DNA of 64,000 nucleotides from Photobacterium marinum (GCF_000331515.1 NZ_AMZO01000006.1:124001-188000); one strand, 5' to 3'; positions 1 to 9,308 are shown, counted from the first letter of the stretch. The notes: generated by a model from the sequence alone, not told the origin. A program made the numbers and translations.

Positions 1-39
1 GCTGAAGCGCCAACTATCCGTAATTCTTAAAGAATAAAG

Positions 40-65
40 AAATCACCCTATTTTGAGGGTGGTTT
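40..65. terminator. Small hairpin near the left edge
   Basis: CACCCT (44-49) pairs with AGGGTG (56-61), and the stem extends by A-T pairs to about ten base pairs. Read on the minus strand it is followed by a T-rich stretch, so it can act as a terminator. The gene it would serve lies outside the window or is not identifiable. Confidence 0.35.
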
Positions 66-201
66 ATGCAGTCTAAGATTGAATTTTTGGAAAAAAAAAC
101 CGTTTCCAGATCAATTATTGATCAGTAAAGGCCGCCTACAATGTCGCCAGTTTTGAATTTAGCCTAATTATTATTTTTATATTTAAAAGCTGGAAACTGG
201 T

Positions 202-366
202 ATGAAACAATTTACTATCACTTACGTTGTACACCCGCATTATAACATTCCGTTCAAATACGAAATCACGGCTGAAAATGAACGAGATTCAATTCAGTCG
301 GCAGAAAAAGCACTGAACCTGCGCCATCCTGAAGGTGTCAGCATTGTGACAGCAAATCAGCGCTAA
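202..366 (+). CDS. Small conserved-looking protein, 54 aa
   Basis: A 54-residue ORF begins MKQFTITYVVHPHYN and ends IVTANQR. It has no signal peptide or membrane segment. Its mix of beta-prone N-terminal residues and an alpha-prone centre (ENERDSIQSAEKALNL) suggests a compact beta-alpha fold. A GGAA stretch lies about 6-9 bases before the ATG, and a strong hairpin terminator follows 31 bases after the stop, which supports a real short transcription unit. It is convergent with pdxH. I do not recognise a named family. Function unknown. Confidence 0.6.
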   Translation: MKQFTITYVVHPHYNIPFKYEITAENERDSIQSAEKALNLRHPEGVSIVTANQR

Positions 367-396
367 TCAGCTCTGACTGCACCAAAAATGAAATCC

Positions 397-427
397 AAAA
401 AAAGTGTAGCCAAAGCTACACTTTTTT
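397..427. terminator. Bidirectional terminator between the small ORF and pdxH
   Basis: GTGTAGC and GCTACAC form a perfect stem with a CAAA loop. A-run and T-run flank it on both sides, so it can stop transcription from both convergent genes. Confidence 0.9.
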
Positions 428-454
428 ATTTTATCAATTCGAAAGCTTATGGCA

Positions 455-1090
455 TTAAGGCGCCAGTCGCTCTACAGACCAATTATCATCCTCAAGGCTG
501 TAAAGGAATCGATCATGCAGACGGTTCTCGCCCCCCTGCCAGAACTCGATCGAATTAACCCGAACCCGGTAACCGCCCCAAAATGTCGGCAACGGTACTT
601 CACCATTAGCAAACTTTTGTTTCAACTCAAAAAACTTGCCTTCTAGCACCCCGCGAGCAGAAAGACGACTACTTTGCTTACTTGCCCAGGCAGCAATCTG
701 ACTTTCCTTAGGACGTGAAGCAAAGTACTTCATCACTTCAAGTTTGGACAGCTTTTCAGCCTGACCTGTAATATGAACCTGGCGTTCAATCGGGTGCCAC
801 GGAAAATGGAGGCTGATCTTAGCATTGTTGCTTAAGTGCAGTGCCTTACGACTGCCAAGGTTGGTATAAAAAACAAACCCGTCTTTATCAAAATGCTTAA
901 GCAAAACGATGCGTTGGTATGGCTGCCCGTCTTCATCAACGGTTGCAACCGTCATAGCAGTCGGATCGGTAAGGTTTGCCTCAATAGCCTGTTTTAACCA
1001 TTTATCAAACAGACTGAGCGGCTCATCCGGCAAATCATTCCGACGTAAACCACCTCTCGTGTACTCACGACGAATATCAGACAATTCCAT
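455..1090 (-). CDS. pdxH: Pyridoxamine 5'-phosphate oxidase
   Basis: The 211-residue product matches PdxH in length and sequence. This cytosolic FMN enzyme oxidises pyridoxine or pyridoxamine 5'-phosphate to pyridoxal 5'-phosphate. Recognisable features are the N-terminal [17 protein letters not shown], the FMN-binding block with [18 protein letters not shown], and the C-terminal core with [12 protein letters not shown] and ending ERLAP. The frame is open 31 codons further upstream, but ATG at 1090 has GGAG six bases before it and matches the family start. It is monocistronic and ends at the terminator at 397-427. Its neighbour in V. cholerae chromosome 2 is, from memory, in a similar context. 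Confidence 0.95.
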   Translation of the reverse strand: MELSDIRREYTRGGLRRNDLPDEPLSLFDKWLKQAIEANLTDPTAMTVATVDEDGQPYQRIVLLKHFDKDGFVFYTNLGSRKALHLSNNAKISLHFPWHPIERQVHITGQAEKLSKLEVMKYFASRPKESQIAAWASKQSSRLSARGVLEGKFFELKQKFANGEVPLPTFWGGYRVRVNSIEFWQGGENRLHDRFLYSLEDDNWSVERLAP

Positions 1091-1472
1091 TGTTAACTCC
1101 GCATAAATGTTTATCTGGGGAAATTGTGCGCCTTGCTTTGAGGAAAAACAAGCGCCACAGAAAACAACGGGCTCATTTCGCAACCAATTGATACATCAGA
1201 AACAATAACATTTCATCTGTGCTACTCAGCTCGTTTTTTCCCTCACCGAAGTTTGTTATACAGACGCTAGATATTCAACATATTGGCTGAATTACAGTCA
1301 AAACAATAGAGATGGATAAACAGAGAATAACCACCTATAAAATAAATGAAATAAAAACATTACAACGTCACTTGTTACCTGTTGACACAGTTTCTCACTA
1401 ATATTTTTCTGTCAGTGATAAATTTTAATAATTCAGGCAATACTTAAACCCAATCAGTTTCGGAACAACCTC

Positions 1473-3269
1473 GTGCGAAAAACTAAATGTCTCGGTCTCA
1501 TCGTCATTGTCGGCATTCTGCTAAATATTCTGATCGGCCAACTCACTTATCAGCAGGTCAAACAACATCTGGCTGAAAAGCTGATCCTGGACGTAAACCA
1601 GCTGGGACAAAAACTCGATGCTCAGTTAAACCGCTACAGCAAGCTACCAGAAGTGCTTGCCAATGATCCTCGCTTGCTGGCACCTCTCACCAATGAAAAC
1701 CATAATCGAGCTGACACCAATCAACTCCTTCAACAATGGGCAAAGACGTTGGGGGCCGACACCATTTATCTTATCGACCATAGCGGTACCACACTAGCAG
1801 CCAGTAACTGGCAGCAGGCCAACAGCTTCGTCGGGCAGAACTATGCGTTTCGTCCTTATTTCAGGCAGGCGATAAACGGTCAGCTCGGGCAATATTTTGC
1901 ATTGGGTGCCAGTTCAGACAAGCGGGGATATTACTTTTCAGCGCCAGTATACAACCAGGGAGAGATTGACGGAGTCATCACGATCAAGGTCGATTTATCG
2001 CTGGTTGAAGACATCTGGCAGTATGAAGAAATTGAATACGCAATCGCTGATCATAACGGCGTTATTTTCTATAGTTCCGAGGATAACTGGCTGTATCGCT
2101 CACTTATCCCACTCAATGAAGAACTCAAAACACAAATCATCAACTCACGCCAGTATGGCCAAGCAGCACTGTTGCCGCTTACTCAGTACCGCAATCTGAC
2201 CGAATTCAGCAACCAGGAAATAAGCGATCTCACAAGCCCGTCGCAGGAGCAAGCAACATCCTATGTCGTTGCCAGTCATGACATGGTACAAGCGGGATGG
2301 TCAATATATGGCTTCAGCCCGATTCAGGCTGCCTATCAATACGTTGGGCAGGCAATAATGATGTTCTCTGTTTTCTATGCCCTGCTTTGTCTGGCACTTA
2401 CCTCATGGTGGCAAACTCTCAATACCCAGAAGGCTCTGGCACAACTGAATGACCAACTGGAACAGCTGGTCATCAAGCGAACCAAAAACCTGCTCGAAAC
2501 CAACCAGCAACTGCGTGAAACCATAGAGCAATATGAACGCAGCCAGGCCGAGCTGAAACAGACCCAGAGCGAACTGGTCCAAGCCGCCAAACTGGCCATG
2601 CTCGGCGAACTCTCGGCCAGTATCAACCACGAAATAAACCAGCCGCTTGCAGCAATGCGAACCTACGCAGAGAACTCTCGCAAGCTGTTACAAAAAGAGC
2701 GCTATGATTCGGTGGCAGGTAACATCGAAGAAATCATCAAACTAAACCAGATGGTGGCAGACATCATCGCAAGATTTAAGGTATTTGCCCGTAAAGCCAA
2801 TGATAACCGCGAACGTACTGTCGCTGCAGATTCAATCCGGGCGGCAATTGGGCTGCTAAGAAACCGGCTGATTAAGCAGGGCGTGATCCTTCGAATGGAT
2901 GAACTGCCTAATGACATCATGATAAATGCCGACGCGGTGCAATTTGAACAGGTCATCATTAATCTGCTCAGCAACGCAATCCAGGCATTGGCTAACGCCC
3001 ATCAACCACAGATAGGTATCAAGCTGGATAGTGGCGATAGCCTGGTCAAAATTCATATCTGGGATAACGGCCCAGGGCTTGATGATGGTCAGAAAAAAAG
3101 GATTTTCACGCCATTCTTTACCACCAAAAGTGACGGATTGGGCCTTGGCCTGACCATTTCCCGCCGGATCATCGACTCCTTTTCCGGCTCTCTGACTGTC
3201 ACCGACCACACTGGTGGTGGTGCTGAATTTATTATCACGCTTCCCCGCTGCACAGAGGAATTAGAATGA
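1473..3269 (+). CDS. dctB: DctB-type sensor histidine kinase (C4-dicarboxylate sensing)
   Basis: This 598-residue inner-membrane kinase has a transmembrane segment at about 7-27, a periplasmic double-Cache-type region to about 285, a second membrane segment near 295-315, a coiled-coil linker, and a HisKA/HATPase core. His386 in SINHEINQPLAAM is the phosphoacceptor; the NxxxNA box (NLLSNAIQAL), DNGPGL and GLGLGLTIS are all present. The long periplasmic part and the INHEINQPL motif are typical of DctB, which senses succinate, fumarate or malate and phosphorylates DctD. The start is GTG. Its stop overlaps the dctD start by four bases (ATGA), so the two are translationally coupled. No dicarboxylate transporter gene is in the window, so the ligand is inferred from family only. 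Confidence 0.85.
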   Translation: MRKTKCLGLIVIVGILLNILIGQLTYQQVKQHLAEKLILDVNQLGQKLDAQLNRYSKLPEVLANDPRLLAPLTNENHNRADTNQLLQQWAKTLGADTIYLIDHSGTTLAASNWQQANSFVGQNYAFRPYFRQAINGQLGQYFALGASSDKRGYYFSAPVYNQGEIDGVITIKVDLSLVEDIWQYEEIEYAIADHNGVIFYSSEDNWLYRSLIPLNEELKTQIINSRQYGQAALLPLTQYRNLTEFSNQEISDLTSPSQEQATSYVVASHDMVQAGWSIYGFSPIQAAYQYVGQAIMMFSVFYALLCLALTSWWQTLNTQKALAQLNDQLEQLVIKRTKNLLETNQQLRETIEQYERSQAELKQTQSELVQAAKLAMLGELSASINHEINQPLAAMRTYAENSRKLLQKERYDSVAGNIEEIIKLNQMVADIIARFKVFARKANDNRERTVAADSIRAAIGLLRNRLIKQGVILRMDELPNDIMINADAVQFEQVIINLLSNAIQALANAHQPQIGIKLDSGDSLVKIHIWDNGPGLDDGQKKRIFTPFFTTKSDGLGLGLTISRRIIDSFSGSLTVTDHTGGGAEFIITLPRCTEELE

Positions 3270-4618
3270 ACAAACAAGTAATCTTTATCGATGATGAAAA
3301 ACCGATCCGCGACGCACTGGGGCAGACACTTGAGCTAGAGGATTACGATGTCACGCTTTACGCTTCTGCCAAACCGGCGTTGGAAAAGCTCGATAATCAT
3401 TTTCCCGGTGTCATTATTTCCGATATCAACATGCCGGGAATTGATGGCATTTCGTTTTTAAAACAAGCTCTGACTATCGATCCGGAGCTGGCAATTATAA
3501 TGCTGACTGGCCATGGAGATATCTCTACCGCGGTTGATGCGATGCGTCTTGGCGCTTATGACTTCCTGGAGAAGCCCTTCTCTACCGATAACCTGCTGGA
3601 TGTCGTCAAGCGCGCAGCAGATAAGCGAGAGCTTATCCTGGAAAACCGTGAATTGCGTCGAGAGCTGGAAGCCCAAAGCGGACCAGGGCCACGTATTCTT
3701 GGTAATACACCACAGATAAAACAGCTGCGCCGGATCCTATCCCATATTAAAGATACCCCGGCAGATGTGATGATCCACGGCGAAACCGGTACGGGTAAAG
3801 AATTGGTAGCTCGCTTTCTCCATGATCACAGTATCCGCCAAGACCACCCTTTCGTCGCCATTAACTGTGGCGCCATACCAGAAACCATGATTGAAAGTGA
3901 GCTATTCGGTTATGAGCCCGGAGCCTTCACCGGCGCACAAAAAAAACGTGTCGGTAAGATTGCTTATGCCGACGGCGGTACGCTGTTTCTCGATGAAATC
4001 GAATCAATGCCAATGTCACTGCAAATAAAGCTGCTAAGGGTGCTGGAAGAACGCATGGTCGAGCCACTGGGTACAAACAAAGCAACGCCGTTAGACATCC
4101 GCATTGTAGCGGCAACGAAAGTGGACTTGAAACAAATGAGCGAGCGGGGTGAATTTCGTCAGGACCTCTATTACCGCCTCAATGTTGTCAGTGTTGATAT
4201 TCCGCCACTAAGGGAACGCAAAGACGACATCCCGATGCTGTTTCAAAATTTCGCCCGCTCGGCATCTACCCGGTATGGAATTGAACCGCCAACTATCAAC
4301 CCTGAGCTGCTACAGAACCTGCTAGAGCATGACTGGCCGGGTAATGTTCGAGAACTTCGTAATCTGGCAGAAAGGCTAGTTCTGATGGGCGATACACCAA
4401 CAATGGAAACCACCAACCAATTCAGTGAAGAGCCTCTGACAACAACACTAACAGAGCGCATGAATCAGTTCGAGTTTACGCTAATCTGTGACGCCCTTAA
4501 GCGTCATAACGGGAGACTGAAAGAAGTGCAGACAGAGTTAGGATTGGCCCGCAAAACCCTTTACGACAAACTTAAGAAGCACAATATAGACAAAGACGAC
4601 TTCAAAATTTCGGTGTAG
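3266..4618 (+). CDS. dctD: DctD-type sigma-54-dependent response regulator
   Basis: The 450-residue protein is an NtrC-family activator. It has a receiver domain with DD at 9-10 and phosphoacceptor Asp53 (SDINMPG), then an AAA+ domain with Walker A GETGTGKE, the sigma-54 contact loop GAFTGA and Walker B GTLFLDE, and a C-terminal Fis-type helix-turn-helix (ELGLARKTLYDKLKKHNI). It is the cognate regulator of the preceding kinase, with a four-base overlap. Such proteins remodel sigma-54 polymerase at distant enhancers. A candidate sigma-54 promoter lies about 4.6 kb downstream at 9183, but whether this protein acts there is unknown. Confidence 0.88.
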   Translation: MNKQVIFIDDEKPIRDALGQTLELEDYDVTLYASAKPALEKLDNHFPGVIISDINMPGIDGISFLKQALTIDPELAIIMLTGHGDISTAVDAMRLGAYDFLEKPFSTDNLLDVVKRAADKRELILENRELRRELEAQSGPGPRILGNTPQIKQLRRILSHIKDTPADVMIHGETGTGKELVARFLHDHSIRQDHPFVAINCGAIPETMIESELFGYEPGAFTGAQKKRVGKIAYADGGTLFLDEIESMPMSLQIKLLRVLEERMVEPLGTNKATPLDIRIVAATKVDLKQMSERGEFRQDLYYRLNVVSVDIPPLRERKDDIPMLFQNFARSASTRYGIEPPTINPELLQNLLEHDWPGNVRELRNLAERLVLMGDTPTMETTNQFSEEPLTTTLTERMNQFEFTLICDALKRHNGRLKEVQTELGLARKTLYDKLKKHNIDKDDFKISV

Positions 4619-5001
4619 ACATCAATATGCGGCAGACTGTCACGTCCAACAATGAACAGCTGTCGCTTCAATTCGCACCGCCCCTCTTCTATCATAAATA
4701 GCTCAGCCTTTGATGCTACAAAGCCAAAGTTTACATTTGAACTTCGAACCATCTTCAGAAAATACCATCCGGATTCAATTCAGAAACAGCAAGTAATGAA
4801 TCTTTTGATAAATTAGCTTGGTTAACTGAAAACGCTTTTATCGTTTGAACTGACTTTAAGTAAACCTGACTATCAATCATTAGTGCGGAGCGTCAACAGA
4901 TAGCAGGCTAAGGAATATAGCCGCTGCGTCTCTCTCAGATATCCAACCGACGATAGTCACCATTCCCCGGCATAATTCAGATTTTAGCCAGAGTTACAGC
5001 T
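4619..5001. other. Intergenic region after dctD
   Basis: No convincing gene, terminator or repeat was seen in these 383 bases. A minus-strand frame at 4561-4752 has protein-like composition but overlaps the dctD end, lacks a clear ribosome-binding site and is not called. The promoter of the following lapD-like gene is expected in the right half. Confidence 0.5.
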
Positions 5002-6942
5002 ATGACCTTATATCGACAATTAATCTCATGGTCCTTAGTGATGTTCACGCTACTGATGTTGACTGTAGCTACGGTTCACTTTACTTCCGTCCACTCGCTT
5101 GCTGCCGAGCAATATCACAGACAAATAAGGCAGGAGCTAAATACCGCAGAAGCGGTTATCCAACAACAACATTATAATCATGAAGCACTCCTAACTGTCG
5201 CAGACGAACTCATTAGCAGTCATCAGTGGAGCAGTTTGATAATTGCCGAACTTACATCAGGTCAAACGATAGAAAGACATAATCATGTTAAGGACGATAG
5301 TGTTCCAGCATGGTTCGTCAGTCTGGAACTATTTGAACACTATACCTCGAGTCGAACACTAATCAATAAACAACGCCCGACAACAAAAATCACCATAACC
5401 TTCCGACCGACCATCCCTTATGAGCAGTTGTGGCAAACTGGGACTCACTTTTTCCGTTGGATTTTGGCCGTTTTTATTATTGCAGGAGCCTGTTATAGCT
5501 ACCTGCTACAAAGTCCTTTCAGGCCATTGAAAACGCTCATCAGCCGCGCACAAAAACTTATGAACAACCAATTTGAAGCTCCAATCCCATTACCCAACTC
5601 GTCAGATTTAAAAGCTATTGTTAAAGTCATTAATCACCTAACAGCACAGCTTGAAATAAACTTCAAAGTGCAAGCTAAAGAAGCAGTAAAACTAAAAGAA
5701 GAGGCTTACCGGGATCCGGTCTCTGGGTTAGGTAACAGAAATTTCTATGTCAGTCAGCTCAATTCATGGCTGGCAAACTCTGCTAAGGGAGGACTGGCGA
5801 TACTGAAAACATCATTAATTGATGACTGTTATCGACTTCAGGGTTTCGGTGAAGGAGACAAGCTTGTGAAAGAGATTGCGGAGCGATTGAATGAAGCGAT
5901 AATCCTGAGTGATCTCACCCTCGCCCGTCTTTCTTTTGATGAGTTTGCTTTATTGGCTCCTACTGTCACCGAAGATAAATTACAATCAGTCGCTGAGAGC
6001 ATGAAGGCCGTTGTTGACACCGCTCACGAAATTATCCTTCCTGAAGCAATTCTCTCAGTACAGGTGGGTCTGCTGATCAACACAACACCATCTGACGCCA
6101 GTACCTTGCTGACACAACTGGATAACGCGCTAACAAAAGCAGCACTGACTCCGCAAAACCCTATCGCCCTAATTGATGAGCATGCCCCTCACTCAATTCT
6201 AGGAAAACAACAGTGGAAACAACTGCTGCTTGAAGCGATTGATAATGACTACTTTGTCTATCAGTTCCAACCGGTTTCCTTAATGACCACCGGGATATAC
6301 CAATATGAAGTCTTTACCGCTATCAAAAAAGCACAACAGGTTTATACCGCCAGCGAGTTTCTCGGCGCCATTGAAGATTTGGAAGTGGGCAGTTTATTTG
6401 ACCGCCATGTGATAGCCCAGCTTATCAATCGATTAAATGCCAATCCTCAACTCGGACCGCTGGCCATCAATATCACCAACAGCAGTGTAAAGGATCCTGC
6501 TTTCATTCGGTGGCTAAGTAAGATTCTGGAGAAAAACCAGATACTGTCCGATCGATTATTCTTTGAATTACCCGAGGAGAGCTTTGTTCGTTCACCAGAT
6601 TCAACCGGGCTGCTTTGCTCAGCAATCCGTTTTTATAAATTCAAATTTGGCGTCGACAACTATGGTCGTCATTTTAAATCGCTAGATTACCTCAAAGAGT
6701 TTCGTCCCGACTACGTCAAAATTGATTTTGCTTATACAAACCAACTCAATGACCAGATACGGGCCAGTGTGCTTTCCTCAATTTCCCGCACCGCATACAG
6801 CCTGAATATCATGACAATCGCCACACGAGTGGAAACCCAAACTCAACTGGACCGCCTGTCTGAGCTTTTTGTGAGTGGGTTCCAGGGTTTTATTATCGAA
6901 CAGCAATGTATGGAACGAGAAGCAGCGGCTTCTTATATCTAG
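5002..6942 (+). CDS. LapD-like c-di-GMP receptor with degenerate GGDEF and EAL domains
   Basis: The 646-residue protein has an N-terminal membrane segment (about 8-30), a periplasmic LapD/MoxY-type domain, a second membrane segment near 152-172, a HAMP-like linker, then GGDEF and EAL domains. The GGDEF active site is replaced by SFDEF (311-315), and the EAL motif is EVF (436-438), so neither cyclase nor phosphodiesterase activity is expected. That pattern fits LapD, which binds c-di-GMP with its EAL domain and sequesters the periplasmic protease LapG to keep a surface adhesin in place. No lapG or adhesin gene is nearby. It is monocistronic, and two parS2 sites lie immediately downstream. Confidence 0.8.
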   Translation: MTLYRQLISWSLVMFTLLMLTVATVHFTSVHSLAAEQYHRQIRQELNTAEAVIQQQHYNHEALLTVADELISSHQWSSLIIAELTSGQTIERHNHVKDDSVPAWFVSLELFEHYTSSRTLINKQRPTTKITITFRPTIPYEQLWQTGTHFFRWILAVFIIAGACYSYLLQSPFRPLKTLISRAQKLMNNQFEAPIPLPNSSDLKAIVKVINHLTAQLEINFKVQAKEAVKLKEEAYRDPVSGLGNRNFYVSQLNSWLANSAKGGLAILKTSLIDDCYRLQGFGEGDKLVKEIAERLNEAIILSDLTLARLSFDEFALLAPTVTEDKLQSVAESMKAVVDTAHEIILPEAILSVQVGLLINTTPSDASTLLTQLDNALTKAALTPQNPIALIDEHAPHSILGKQQWKQLLLEAIDNDYFVYQFQPVSLMTTGIYQYEVFTAIKKAQQVYTASEFLGAIEDLEVGSLFDRHVIAQLINRLNANPQLGPLAINITNSSVKDPAFIRWLSKILEKNQILSDRLFFELPEESFVRSPDSTGLLCSAIRFYKFKFGVDNYGRHFKSLDYLKEFRPDYVKIDFAYTNQLNDQIRASVLSSISRTAYSLNIMTIATRVETQTQLDRLSELFVSGFQGFIIEQQCMEREAAASYI

Positions 6943-6972
6943 CTTTTGTTTGCACTGAAATCAGCAAAACAA

Positions 6973-6985
6973 TTTACAGTGTAAA
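6973..6985. other. parS2: parS2 centromere-like site 1
   Basis: Perfect match to TTTACANTGTAAA (central G), the palindrome bound by the chromosome 2 partition protein ParB2. It lies between convergent genes. Confidence 0.92.
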
Positions 6986-7133
6986 TATTCCTGAGTTTAC
7001 CCTCTGGGGACAATGGATGAGAATATGAGATGTCACCAAGAGATGAACAACAGACCACCTCGTATTTTTGAGATATGTCATACAAGACATAACTCACCAG
7101 GCTTATGTTGAAAATACAAAAGCGTGGTACAAA

Positions 7134-7146
7134 TTTACAGTGTAAA
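7134..7146. other. parS2: parS2 centromere-like site 2
   Basis: Perfect TTTACAGTGTAAA, 161 bases from site 1 and seven bases beyond the 3' end of the FapA-family gene. Confidence 0.92.
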
Positions 7147-7152
7147 TGATGG

Positions 7153-8808
7153 CTACAGCGACAACCTCTGTAATGCACGTTCCTTATAAAGCAAAGTAGA
7201 CGGGCCATGCTCTTGTTGAATGTTCAGACGCTCTCTTTCTATCTGACAACTAACTCCTGAATACAGGCGGTTAACCGCAGTTATCGAAATCTGATCTAAC
7301 ATCGTCTGATATTCTTGCTTCAAGGTGAGATATGACGTTTTTAGCGTCAACATTTTTTGTTGACTGGCTACCGTCGTAGTTTTAATTTTTTCTATTAATT
7401 CAGGGGGGCGCTTTGCTGTCGGAATTTTCAGTAATTTCAGCTGCGCCTCTTTGATCTTTTGCAATTGAGCATGCTGCTGTTCAACGGCTCGATAAGCATC
7501 ATTAAGTTGCTCCCTCAAGCTTGTGTAATGACTAAAAGCAACGATCTCTGTCTGTATACCGGCCAATGCACCAATGTTTAAGGCTCTAACACCGTAGTCG
7601 GCTTCAATATATCCACCGCTTAGTGTTCCGTGTCGGCTGAACTCATCAATAACTTGCACACCCCCCTGGGTCTTGATCACACAGTGGAGAGCATGAAGAG
7701 AGAAGCAAACATCTTTTCCAGCCTCTATCTCAACAAACTGAGCGAACTTACTGGTTACTTTACCAGAGGCCTGAACGTAACAACCCAGCTTATTGCCTTC
7801 TTGCTGACGACCAATGATTCCCTTCACGACTGCAATATCACCACCGGCACGAAGCTCCGCCAATTCAACAAAACCATTAACCGTAATATTGCCGGTCGCA
7901 AACACTTTCATTCCCGGAGATACGTCACCATTAATCAAAATACTGCCATCGAAGTTGATGTGGCCAGTGGAAACATTTACCCCATTTAGCGTCAGCGCAT
8001 CGTCAACCGTCATTCCATTTTGTACAACAACGGGTAAACCGGATTTCGTTGCCATCAACAGCGAATAATCGTTCTCACAGAGCTCAGTTCCTTCACCCAC
8101 ATTGTAACTCGCATCATTACCCGGAATGGCTGCCATGGCCTTGCCAAGGACATTAAAACCGGGGACGCCTTCTGTCGCAGAATGCTTACGCATGATTGCC
8201 TGCCCGGCTCTGACTGTAATTAGCTCGCCGAGATCACGCATATCTACCTTGCCGTCATTCCCTTCCTGCGGGCGAAGAATACGACGACTGGCATCTTCTA
8301 CTAATGGTTCGAATACGGCATCTCTACCATGTTCAGGCTGACGGCCAAACGCAACCGGTAATGTGAATTTTTGACCGGGAGCCAAATTAACCGCTTGATG
8401 CAGCAACTCCTGCAACTGACTTTTTCTGATCCCTTTAACAATGCCATTTTCTTTTAAAGCATTAATCAACAAATTTCCGTTAGGTACCGAACCACCATAC
8501 GCTCCAATCGCAGTGATCGACGCAGCCATTAAATCCGGATCAGTCTTAACGACCAGGGCTGCATCACGGCGTTCTGCAATAACGATATCAGCCGAATCAT
8601 CATCTGGTTCCGTTTCATTTTTTTTGCTTAAAGGGGACTGCAGGACGGTATCGATTGCATTTTCATACAAATAGAAGTCCAGAGCATCAAGCTCAGCAAG
8701 CTGAGTCACTATATCATCACGAGTCAATTCAGCCTCAGCAGGCAGATTGGCCACCTGTAATGAAATAGTTTGACCATCTTGAGACAGCTTAAGAAGCCGT
8801 TGTGTCAT
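7153..8808 (-). CDS. FapA-family (DUF342) polymer-forming protein
   Basis: The 551-residue soluble protein carries the DUF342/FapA architecture. An N-terminal region is followed by a central right-handed beta-helix-like stretch at roughly 200-400, with repeated short Gly/Val turns such as GHINFDGSILINGDV and GNITVNGFVELAELRAGGDIAV. A C-terminal coiled-coil-rich segment (REQLNDAYRAVEQQHAQLQKI) follows. FapA homologues are linked to flagellar assembly or polar localisation in Vibrio relatives, but the precise role here is unknown. The start at 8808 has AGGAG about eight bases upstream. It is convergent with the lapD-like gene, and the candidate small RNA is transcribed away from its promoter side. 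Confidence 0.8.
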   Translation of the reverse strand: MTQRLLKLSQDGQTISLQVANLPAEAELTRDDIVTQLAELDALDFYLYENAIDTVLQSPLSKKNETEPDDDSADIVIAERRDAALVVKTDPDLMAASITAIGAYGGSVPNGNLLINALKENGIVKGIRKSQLQELLHQAVNLAPGQKFTLPVAFGRQPEHGRDAVFEPLVEDASRRILRPQEGNDGKVDMRDLGELITVRAGQAIMRKHSATEGVPGFNVLGKAMAAIPGNDASYNVGEGTELCENDYSLLMATKSGLPVVVQNGMTVDDALTLNGVNVSTGHINFDGSILINGDVSPGMKVFATGNITVNGFVELAELRAGGDIAVVKGIIGRQQEGNKLGCYVQASGKVTSKFAQFVEIEAGKDVCFSLHALHCVIKTQGGVQVIDEFSRHGTLSGGYIEADYGVRALNIGALAGIQTEIVAFSHYTSLREQLNDAYRAVEQQHAQLQKIKEAQLKLLKIPTAKRPPELIEKIKTTTVASQQKMLTLKTSYLTLKQEYQTMLDQISITAVNRLYSGVSCQIERERLNIQQEHGPSTLLYKERALQRLSL

Positions 8809-9083
8809 TGAGGACTCCTACTCAGAAATCAGAACCAATGTCATTTAAAGCGATTCTACTGATTCCATCTTACCGCAACCTTGAAGAAACCAAGTATTTT
8901 CCAAGTCACAGAATCATCAGTAATTCGGAATCTGACTTTCAGCAGAAGCGTCATGCCGCCATTAGCAGCTTCTGCAGAGCAAATTCCTTGCTACACATCA
9001 ATCCAAAATATGAGTAAAAAAAGTAACAATAAAGAAGGGAAAGATAAAGAAAGGGGTGATAAATGACACTTCGAATTCACCAA

Positions 9084-9103
9084 ATGGGTGCAACCCCACC
9101 CAT
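9084..9103. promoter_or_regulatory. Inverted repeat upstream of the sigma-54 promoter, possible enhancer
   Basis: ATGGGTG (9084-9090) and CACCCAT (9097-9103) are perfect inverted arms separated by six bases. The dyad sits about 100 bases upstream of the sigma-54 promoter, a usual distance for an enhancer-binding-protein site. The protein that binds it is not known. It does not match the LuxO site pattern. Confidence 0.5.
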
Positions 9104-9182
9104 CTCTGAATTTACAAAAAACAGCAGATTAAATTAACCTTTATTTTTCAATAACTTGAAGACTTTCGGTCATTTTTAAAAG

Positions 9183-9200
9183 TTGGCACAAAAATCGCTA
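9183..9200 (+). promoter_or_regulatory. Sigma-54 (RpoN) promoter
   Basis: TTGGCAC followed by five A and TCGCT matches the -24/-12 consensus TTGGCACN5TTGCT with one mismatch. GG at 9185-9186 and GC at 9197-9198 have the required ten bases between them. The predicted start is near 9210. Confidence 0.8.
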
Positions 9201-9209
9201 TATGTAATT

Positions 9210-9308
9210 ACCAACCTCGGACTGCATATTACACGTTGCTGTTAGTTCCCCCGATATAACAGCAATGTCTTAGTCCAAGCTTGCCCCGAACTTTCGGGGC
9301 ATTTTTTT
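9210..9308 (+). ncRNA. Candidate sigma-54-dependent small RNA, about 98 nt
   Basis: Between the sigma-54 promoter and a strong intrinsic terminator lies a non-coding stretch with nested pairing. GGACT (9219-9223) pairs with AGTCC (9272-9276) and encloses a second stem, TTGCTGTTA (9236-9244) with TAACAGCAA (9257-9265). The second stem is capped by the C-rich loop GTTCCCCCGATA. A terminator hairpin follows. Length, promoter type and terminator resemble the quorum-regulatory Qrr RNAs of Vibrionaceae, but I do not see the Qrr target-pairing core, so it is not called Qrr. The exposed UUCCCCC loop could pair with purine-rich ribosome-binding sites. The function is inferred only from architecture. 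Confidence 0.7.
9282..9308 (+). terminator. Intrinsic terminator of the candidate small RNA
   Basis: TGCCCCGAA and TTCGGGGCA form a strong stem followed by seven T. Confidence 0.93.

Noticed and set aside
4561..4752. Minus-strand frame of 63 codons after dctD
   Set aside because: Protein-like composition but overlaps dctD coding sequence and lacks a ribosome-binding site; insufficient support.
8802..9066. Short plus-strand frames upstream of the small RNA
   Set aside because: No ribosome-binding site or conserved features; the region is promoter and control DNA.
9210..9308. Identification of the small RNA as a Qrr
   Set aside because: Promoter type and length agree, but I could not match the conserved Qrr target-pairing core or 5' stem, and no LuxO-type dyad (TTGCA/TGCAA) is upstream. 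A covariance search would decide.
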